From: Bacteroidales bacterium
Lineage (GTDB): Bacteria; Bacteroidota; Bacteroidia; Bacteroidales; P3
Reading direction: 5' to 3'
Assembly (NCBI GenBank): GCA_017647785.1
Contig: JAGCJW010000003.1
Location: 1 to 38,195 of the forward strand
DNA: 38,195 bases
Part shown: piece by piece, positions 32,978 through 38,195 of the stretch
Numbering within the stretch: the first letter of the stretch is position 1
Layout of the letters: each line of letters begins with the position of its first letter
Position numbers and translations under genes: made by a program
Notes under the pieces: model-generated
Database searches by the model: none
The model's input: the letters and a program-made list of their open reading frames with translations, nothing else
What the model was told of the DNA's origin: nothing

Positions 32978-34495
32978 ATGAAACAAATAAAGGGAGCTTT
33001 AATTTCGGTCTTTTATAAAGATGGTTTAGATGAAATAGTAAAAAAGTTAGACTCACTTGGAGTAGAAATATATTCAACAGGAGGAACTTACGATTACATA
33101 GTTAATTTAGGCATAAAGGCAAAAACAGTGGAGGGATTAACATCTTACCCTTCAATACTTGGAGGAAGAGTAAAGACATTACACCCTAAAGTTTTCGGAG
33201 GAATACTTTCAAGAAGAGATAATGAAACAGACCAACAACAAGTTCAAGAATACGAAATTCCTAATATAGATTTAGTAATAGTAGACTTATATCCATTCAA
33301 AAAAACTGTTGCGAGCCAAGCACCAGAACAAGATATAATTGAAAAAATTGACATAGGAGGAATTTCTTTAATCAGAGCAGCTGCTAAGAACTTCAAAGAT
33401 GTTGTAATAGTACCTTCAGTAAATCACTACGCTGAACTATTAGAAATCTTAAACAAAGGCAACGGATTTACAACATTGGAAGAAAGAAGACGTTTCGCAA
33501 CATATGCATTTATGGAGTCTTCAGATTACGACACAGCAATCTTCAATTATTTCAACCAACAAACAGAACTTACTGCTTTCAAAGAAAGCTACAATGAAGC
33601 AAAAGTTCTTCGTTATGGAGAAAATCCTCACCAAAAAGGAATGTTCTTTGGAGATTTAGATGCCTTCGTAGAACAACTTCACGGAAAAGAAATATCATAC
33701 AACAATATAGGAGACATAGATGCAGCTTGCAGATTGATAGATGATTTTGAGGAAACTACATTTGCTATCATCAAACACAACAACGCTTGTGGTATTGCAT
33801 CACGCCCTACATTAAAAGAAGCTTACGTTGCAGCCTTGGCGTGCGATAACGTATCAGCATTTGGAGGTGTATTAGTTTGCAACAGACCTATAGACAAAGA
33901 AACTGCAGAAGAAATGAATAGTCTATTCATGGAAATTTGCATAGCACCAGACTACTCTGCAGAAGCTTTGGAAATGTTAAAATGCAAAAAGAATAGAATA
34001 CTTCTTAAACGCAAAGAAACTACTGCAAGTCCGTTGCAATTCCGTTCTGCATTAAATGGAGTATTAGTTCAAGAACAAGACAACAAAACTGAAAAAGTAG
34101 AAGAAATATCTTCAATAACTTCAACTCCTTTAACAGAAAAACAAAAAGCAGACTTAATTTTTGCTAACAAAATAGTTAAACACACAAAATCAAATGCTAT
34201 TGTATTAGCAAAAGACTTACAATTATGTGCAAGTGGAACAGGTCAAACTTCAAGAGTAGATGCATTACGTCAAGCAATAGAAAAAGCAAAAAGCTTTAAC
34301 TTTGACTTACAAGGAGCAGTAATGGCATCAGATGCTTTCTTCCCATTCCCTGATTGCGTAGAAATAGCAGACAAAGAAGGAATCAAAGCAGTGATACAAC
34401 CAGGAGGAAGTGTTAACGACCAAAAGAGCATAGACTATTGCCAAGAAAATCAAATTGCAATGGCAATAACAGGTTTCAGACACTTCAAACACTAA
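32978..34495 (+). CDS. purH: bifunctional AICAR formyltransferase / IMP cyclohydrolase
   Basis: The 505-residue enzyme performs the last two steps of IMP synthesis. The N-terminal MGS-like cyclohydrolase domain shows ALISVFYKDG, EIYSTGGTYDYI and GGRVKTLHPKVFGG. The AICARFT domain includes LRYGENPHQKG, KHNNACGIA, NAIVLAKD and AFFPFPDCVE. Length and motif order are normal. mreB follows 73 nt later; purH-mreB adjacency is common in Bacteroidota. Confidence 0.97.
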   Translation: MKQIKGALISVFYKDGLDEIVKKLDSLGVEIYSTGGTYDYIVNLGIKAKTVEGLTSYPSILGGRVKTLHPKVFGGILSRRDNETDQQQVQEYEIPNIDLVIVDLYPFKKTVASQAPEQDIIEKIDIGGISLIRAAAKNFKDVVIVPSVNHYAELLEILNKGNGFTTLEERRRFATYAFMESSDYDTAIFNYFNQQTELTAFKESYNEAKVLRYGENPHQKGMFFGDLDAFVEQLHGKEISYNNIGDIDAACRLIDDFEETTFAIIKHNNACGIASRPTLKEAYVAALACDNVSAFGGVLVCNRPIDKETAEEMNSLFMEICIAPDYSAEALEMLKCKKNRILLKRKETTASPLQFRSALNGVLVQEQDNKTEKVEEISSITSTPLTEKQKADLIFANKIVKHTKSNAIVLAKDLQLCASGTGQTSRVDALRQAIEKAKSFNFDLQGAVMASDAFFPFPDCVEIADKEGIKAVIQPGGSVNDQKSIDYCQENQIAMAITGFRHFKH

Positions 34496-34568
34496 AAATA
34501 TTAGAAGTTTTTGAAACACAAAGAAGAAATCATCGTAAAAGCAAACAGAAAAAACAAGAAATAAATAA

Positions 34569-35591
34569 ATGGGATTATTTTCTTTTTTAACCAAAGAAGT
34601 CGCAATAGACTTAGGAACTGCAAACTCGATAGTTATTTGCAACGACAAAGTTGTTGTAGATGAACCATCAATAGTTGCAGTTGACCAAACCACCAAAAAA
34701 ATCATAGCTGTAGGAAAAAGAGCTATGCAAATGGATGGAAAAACGCACGAAAACATTAAAACGATAAGACCATTAAGAGATGGAGTTATTGCAGATTTTG
34801 ATATGGCTAACGATATGATTCGTGAGCTTATCAAAATGATGAACATAAGAAAAACATTAGTTCCACCTTCATTAAGAATGGTTATATGTATTCCTTCAGG
34901 TATTACAAACGTTGAAGAAAGAGCCGTTAGAGATGCTGCTGAACAAGCAGGAGCAAAAGACGTACGTCTTATTCACGAACCAATGGCTGCTGCAATCGGT
35001 ATAGGCATTGACGTTTTGGAGCCAGAAGGAAATATGATTATTGATATCGGAGGAGGTACAAGCGAAATAGCTGTTATAGCTTTAGGAGGTATTGTTTGTA
35101 ACAAATCTATAAGAATAGCAGGAGACGAATTCAATAGAGATATTGTTGAATACATGCGTAAACAACACAATATTCACATTGGAGAACGTATGGCAGAGAG
35201 AATTAAAAAAGCAGTTGGAGCAGCAATTCCTGACTTAGAAAACCCACCTGACGATTTCGCAGTACAAGGAAGAGATGTCTTAACAGGTATTCCAAAAGAA
35301 TTATCTGTAAACTACAAGGAAATAGCACACGCTTTAGACAAGTCTATTGCTAAAGTAGAATCAGCAGTTTTAGAAGCCTTAGCTATGACTCCACCAGAAT
35401 TAGCATCTGATATCTATCATACAGGTATCTATCTTGCAGGAGGAGGAGCTTTACTTAAAGGATTAGACGTAAGATTACAAAATAAAACAAAACTTTCTGT
35501 TCACGTTGCAGAAGATCCTTTAAGAGCTGTTGCAAGAGGAACAGGAATGGCTTTAAAACATTGGGACGAATACACATTCCTAATAAAATAA
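34569..35591 (+). CDS. mreB: rod-shape actin homologue MreB
   Basis: This 340-residue actin-like ATPase guides cell-wall elongation at the inner membrane. An N-terminal amphipathic MGLFSFL is followed by phosphate 1 VAIDLGTANS, phosphate 2 MIIDIGGGTSEIAV and the adenosine-site AGGGALLKGL. It is followed at once by a terminator instead of mreC, so the usual mreBCD-mrdA-rodA cluster is broken here. Confidence 0.97.
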   Translation: MGLFSFLTKEVAIDLGTANSIVICNDKVVVDEPSIVAVDQTTKKIIAVGKRAMQMDGKTHENIKTIRPLRDGVIADFDMANDMIRELIKMMNIRKTLVPPSLRMVICIPSGITNVEERAVRDAAEQAGAKDVRLIHEPMAAAIGIGIDVLEPEGNMIIDIGGGTSEIAVIALGGIVCNKSIRIAGDEFNRDIVEYMRKQHNIHIGERMAERIKKAVGAAIPDLENPPDDFAVQGRDVLTGIPKELSVNYKEIAHALDKSIAKVESAVLEALAMTPPELASDIYHTGIYLAGGGALLKGLDVRLQNKTKLSVHVAEDPLRAVARGTGMALKHWDEYTFLIK

Positions 35592-35616
35592 GAATAAATA
35601 GAATAAGCTATTAATA

Positions 35617-35657
35617 AAAAAGAGAGGATTAATCGCAATGATTAATCCTCTCTTTTT
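35617..35657. terminator. terminator after mreB (bidirectional)
   Basis: AAAAAGAGAGGATTAAT and ATTAATCCTCTCTTTTT form a perfect 17-bp stem with a 7-nt loop. It also serves the convergent gene ending at 35676. Confidence 0.92.
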
Positions 35658-35675
35658 GTAACATATAATGAGTAA

Positions 35676-37736
35676 TTATCTTACAACTACTATCTTTTGT
35701 GAAGGATAATTTCCTACTTTAACCACATAAACTCCCGAAGTAAGATTAGAATTATTCACTAATCGTCCTTCAATATCATATACCTTTACTTCGCAATTCT
35801 CACAACCATCTACAATAATTTCTCCATTCAAATTTCTGATAGTAAAATTCGTCATATCAAAATCTTCAAGAGAGTTATTACCTCCACCACTATTACCATA
35901 GTTTGTCATCGTTACAGATGAGCCTCCGTTTATTATAGCATTAAGATAGCAATTCTCCTCAAATATACTATTTCCTCCATCAACTGTAACACCACTCATT
36001 ATTGTAGGAGTAGAAGGAGCAGACACTATTAAACCACTTGAATTACCACCACCAGGTCCTCCTCCTGGTCCACCAGGACCGCCAGGTCCCTTTCCAGAAA
36101 ATCCACCTGGGAAACCACCACTGCTAATTGTTGGAACATAAAAAGCAATAACTTCATTGCCATAGCTCATAGAATACCATGTCTCACTATTTACTGTTGA
36201 TGATTGATAGCATGCTTGAGATAAAGAAGCCCCTTGTTCCAATCCTCCAATAGAAATCACAACCCCTCCGTTAAGAAATAGACGTTTTCCTTCCTCCGAA
36301 TTAGCATCAATAGCTACTTCTGGAGCGCGAGAGCCTATTGCGTAAACAAGTCCTCCATTTATATAAACATCTCCATTTGCATCTATTGCATCATTATTTG
36401 CAGAACGTGAATAAACATACCCATTTGTAATCGTCATATCTTGACCAGAGTTTATTCCATCATCGTAAGCATCAACATAAATTTCTCCTCCACTAATTTC
36501 TAAGGTATTTTTACTTTCTATACCCTCTGCATTAGTACCGCTTGTTCTTGCTTTAATTACTCCACCACTAATAACAATTCCTCCACTATAAGTATAGCTA
36601 TTGCCATTTTCAGTCTTCACTCCTACTCTAATTGCTTTTGGAGAAGAATAATAAGCATTATCTACATTGTCAGTATTACCTGTATAGTTTAAATTCTCTG
36701 TTGTACCATTATTATAATAAAGAGCACCACTTGTTTCAGCAGAAAGATTTCCTCCGCTCACTGTTAAAATTCCATCACATTTCAAACCTTTTCCTCCAGA
36801 ACCTGTTGCAACAAGAGTAATATTTCCTCCACTAATAGTAATATTGCCATCTGCACTAAGTCCACAAGCAGCACTTGTTTCTAAATCTTCCTCGTCCCAT
36901 CTTCCATTACCGGTTGTAGTTACGTTAATTACACATTCGTCAGACAAATATATATCTCCTTCACTCTTAATTCCCTTTGCAGCAATTCCTGGACAATTTA
37001 TCGTGATATTTCCTCCACTAATATAAATATTACCCGAATCTTCATCTTCGTGATCCTCTATAATACCCGTAGAAGAATCTCCATCAAGGTCGCATTGCAA
37101 ACCATCATCAGTCGTTCCACTTATATTAACAACCCCACTCTCCATAAGAAAATACTGATTACAAGAAATTCCATCTCCTTGTGCTGATGTTACATTAATA
37201 GTTGCATCTTTTAATGAAAGATATTCGCCAGATTTAATAGCGTGTTTCTTATTTCCAACAACGTTTAATGTACCTGATTGAGAAAATTCAGGGTGTCCTT
37301 TCACATAAAAACAACCTTTTTGAGAACCACTTGCAGCATCAACAAGACTATTAGTAGTTCCTTCCGAAATTTTCACCTTTATACGTTTACCATTTTCTAT
37401 ATGTATTGCAGCTCCACTATTAACAGGATTTAGATTTGTTAAACTTAATCCATTCAATTCAATAGTTGCTTTGTAAGAACCCGACATATAAAACTCACCA
37501 TCGTTAGATGCACCACTAAGTTTATAAGTTATTTCTTCCGACACATCACTGCTTTGAGCAATTGAAACGTGAGCTCCACTAATCGTTGTAGTAAGATATT
37601 GTGCTATATTATCAGCTACAACAACTGTAGCAGTTGTGTCATTGTAAGTAACACTTACTGTGCTATTACTTACTGTCTGTGCCCCTAAAAAGATTGTCAT
37701 CACAAGGGCAATAACAAATGTTGTTATTTTCTTCAT
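35676..37736 (-). CDS. Cthe_2159-like beta-helix surface protein with T9SS sorting domain
   Basis: ATG 37736 gives a clean signal peptide (MKKITTFVIALVMTIFLGAQ), so I prefer it to 37763; the product has 686 residues. The body is a right-handed beta-helix rich in repeated (I/L)xISGGxI, GNIYISGGNITI, DGIxSxxxLxISGGEI and DAIDANGDVYINGG turns. It includes acidic DGD-type loops, as in Cthe_2159 carbohydrate/polygalacturonate-binding proteins. A Gly/Pro-rich loop (GGFPGGFSGKGPGGPGG...) sits near 550-575. The end (VKVYDIEGRLVNNSNLTSGVYVVKVG...KIVVVR) is a T9SS C-terminal domain. It is likely a surface-attached glycan-binding protein. Confidence 0.85.
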   Translation of the reverse strand: MKKITTFVIALVMTIFLGAQTVSNSTVSVTYNDTTATVVVADNIAQYLTTTISGAHVSIAQSSDVSEEITYKLSGASNDGEFYMSGSYKATIELNGLSLTNLNPVNSGAAIHIENGKRIKVKISEGTTNSLVDAASGSQKGCFYVKGHPEFSQSGTLNVVGNKKHAIKSGEYLSLKDATINVTSAQGDGISCNQYFLMESGVVNISGTTDDGLQCDLDGDSSTGIIEDHEDEDSGNIYISGGNITINCPGIAAKGIKSEGDIYLSDECVINVTTTGNGRWDEEDLETSAACGLSADGNITISGGNITLVATGSGGKGLKCDGILTVSGGNLSAETSGALYYNNGTTENLNYTGNTDNVDNAYYSSPKAIRVGVKTENGNSYTYSGGIVISGGVIKARTSGTNAEGIESKNTLEISGGEIYVDAYDDGINSGQDMTITNGYVYSRSANNDAIDANGDVYINGGLVYAIGSRAPEVAIDANSEEGKRLFLNGGVVISIGGLEQGASLSQACYQSSTVNSETWYSMSYGNEVIAFYVPTISSGGFPGGFSGKGPGGPGGPGGGPGGGNSSGLIVSAPSTPTIMSGVTVDGGNSIFEENCYLNAIINGGSSVTMTNYGNSGGGNNSLEDFDMTNFTIRNLNGEIIVDGCENCEVKVYDIEGRLVNNSNLTSGVYVVKVGNYPSQKIVVVR

Positions 37737-37774
37737 AATACAATTCATTTCGTTATTTAACAATCAAGACAATG

Positions 37775-37782
37775 CAAAGTTA
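37775..37782 (-). promoter_or_regulatory. -7 element of the beta-helix gene (TAACTTTG)
   Basis: Minus-strand TAACTTTG lies 38 nt before ATG 37736 and upstream also of the longer start's codon. No -33 at ideal distance is visible. Confidence 0.45.
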
Positions 37783-37843
37783 CAAAAAAATAAAACAAAG
37801 TATTGATTCTTGATTTCTTTGTTTCATTTGGGTTTTTCTTTGT

Positions 37844-37927
37844 GAAAATCTATTTTCTCTTTGTGAAAATGAATTATCTCTTGAAGAAAATGGATTGTCT
37901 CTTTGAAAAAGCACATGAATTCTTTGA
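37844..37927 (+). repeat. 21-nt degenerate repeat array 3 (four core units, in-phase flanks)
   Basis: Units begin at 37844, 37865, 37886 and 37907, with ends CTTTGT, CTTGAA, CTTTGA and CTTTGA. They match array 2 unit by unit. CTTTG words continue in phase, within one base, on both sides (near 37816, 37838 and 37944). The downstream extension merges with a transcription terminator. Confidence 0.9.
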
Positions 37928-37931
37928 AAAA

Positions 37932-37965
37932 AAGAGGGCGACTCTTTGAAAAGAATCGCCCTCTT
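37932..37965 (-). terminator. terminator of the T9SS gene at the window end
   Basis: AAGAGGGCGA and TCGCCCTCTT form a 10-bp GC-rich stem. On the minus strand it is followed by a T-run. Its loop carries CTCTTTGA, in phase with the 21-nt repeats. Confidence 0.85.
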
Positions 37966-37988
37966 GTATGTATTTGATTGTTGAAAGA

Positions 37989-38195
37989 TTATTCAACTAT
38001 CAATTTTTGTGTACTGATTACGTTGTCAGTTACTATTCTGATGTAGTAAACTCCACTTGCCATATCACTAAGGTTAATTGTGTAACGGCTTGTGCCTGCA
38101 TTGATAGCGTCTTGACTTAGGATTCTTCCTTGTAAGTCAGAAATAACTACCTTAGCGTCTTGGTTCAATCCGTTGATTTGTAGTGTTGCTTGTGT
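37989..38195 (-). CDS. C-terminal T9SS sorting domain of a protein cut by the window edge (partial)
   Basis: The last 68 codons of a minus-strand gene end at TAA 37989-37991; the start lies beyond 38195. The translation contains LNQDAKVVISDLQGRI, TINLSDMASGVYYIRIV and STQKLIVE. This is the pattern of a type A T9SS C-terminal domain, so the missing part is a secreted or surface protein of unknown function. Confidence 0.9.
   Translation of the reverse strand, partial: TQATLQINGLNQDAKVVISDLQGRILSQDAINAGTSRYTINLSDMASGVYYIRIVTDNVISTQKLIVE

Noticed and set aside
34328..34846. 172-aa minus-strand ORF across the purH end and mreB start
   Set aside because: It is antisense to two certain genes and its hydrophobic composition is what the opposite strand of coding AT-rich DNA gives.

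Overview
This 38.2 kb AT-rich window reads as chromosome of a Bacteroidota bacterium, probably an uncultured Bacteroidales-like lineage. The evidence is: promoters of the TTTG / TAnnTTTG type before many genes; type IX secretion (T9SS) C-terminal sorting domains on three surface proteins; a GldA-type ABC ATPase; a UpxY-type antiterminator; and family gene orders such as uppS-bamA-ompH-ompH and purH-mreB. Most of the window is core housekeeping, with two small accessory segments and an unusual family of intergenic repeats.

Layout. 1-1750: a NADAR (ADP-ribose N-glycosidase-like) gene on the + strand lies between two ~200 bp direct repeats, next to a decayed or tiny minus-strand ORF. 1753-4433: a BspA-like leucine-rich-repeat T9SS cargo with a nine-base homopolymer upstream, then a small outer-membrane barrel gene. 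4540-7430: a membrane-anchored Skp/OmpH paralogue, then a minus-strand pair of outer-membrane porin and inner-membrane Gate-domain transporter. 7593-12031: uppS, bamA and two further skp/ompH genes (envelope biogenesis). 12125-12206: tRNA-Leu(UAG).

12568-19253 (minus strand): a compact polysaccharide-export operon in transcription order upxY, wza, wzc, cpsB-like phosphatase, acyltransferase-3 and a TPR lipoprotein-like/periplasmic gene. It has no glycosyltransferase, flippase or polymerase. 19460-24379: ileS-lipB-pyrF operon ending in a strong terminator. 24435-26657: a two-gene cassette bounded by a perfect 23-bp direct repeat. It encodes a divergent ADP-ribosylglycohydrolase-like protein whose metal-binding motifs look altered, and a NucS/DUF91-type PD-(D/E)XK nuclease with an N-terminal reader-like domain. 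26932-27006: tRNA-Val(UAC). 27077-30891: operon of an RluA-like protein, Nif3, a coiled-coil zinc-ribbon protein and pyrC. Then gap (GAPDH), gldA, purH, mreB with its own terminator, a T9SS beta-helix protein, and the end of another T9SS protein cut by the window edge.

The two most promising novelties are the nuclease/ARH-like cassette, a candidate defence or conflict module, and arrays of a degenerate repeat with an exact 21-nt period (core CTTTGA). These arrays occur in at least five intergenic regions; three of them share the same four-unit sequence. All family assignments are by reading the translated sequence; no database search was run.
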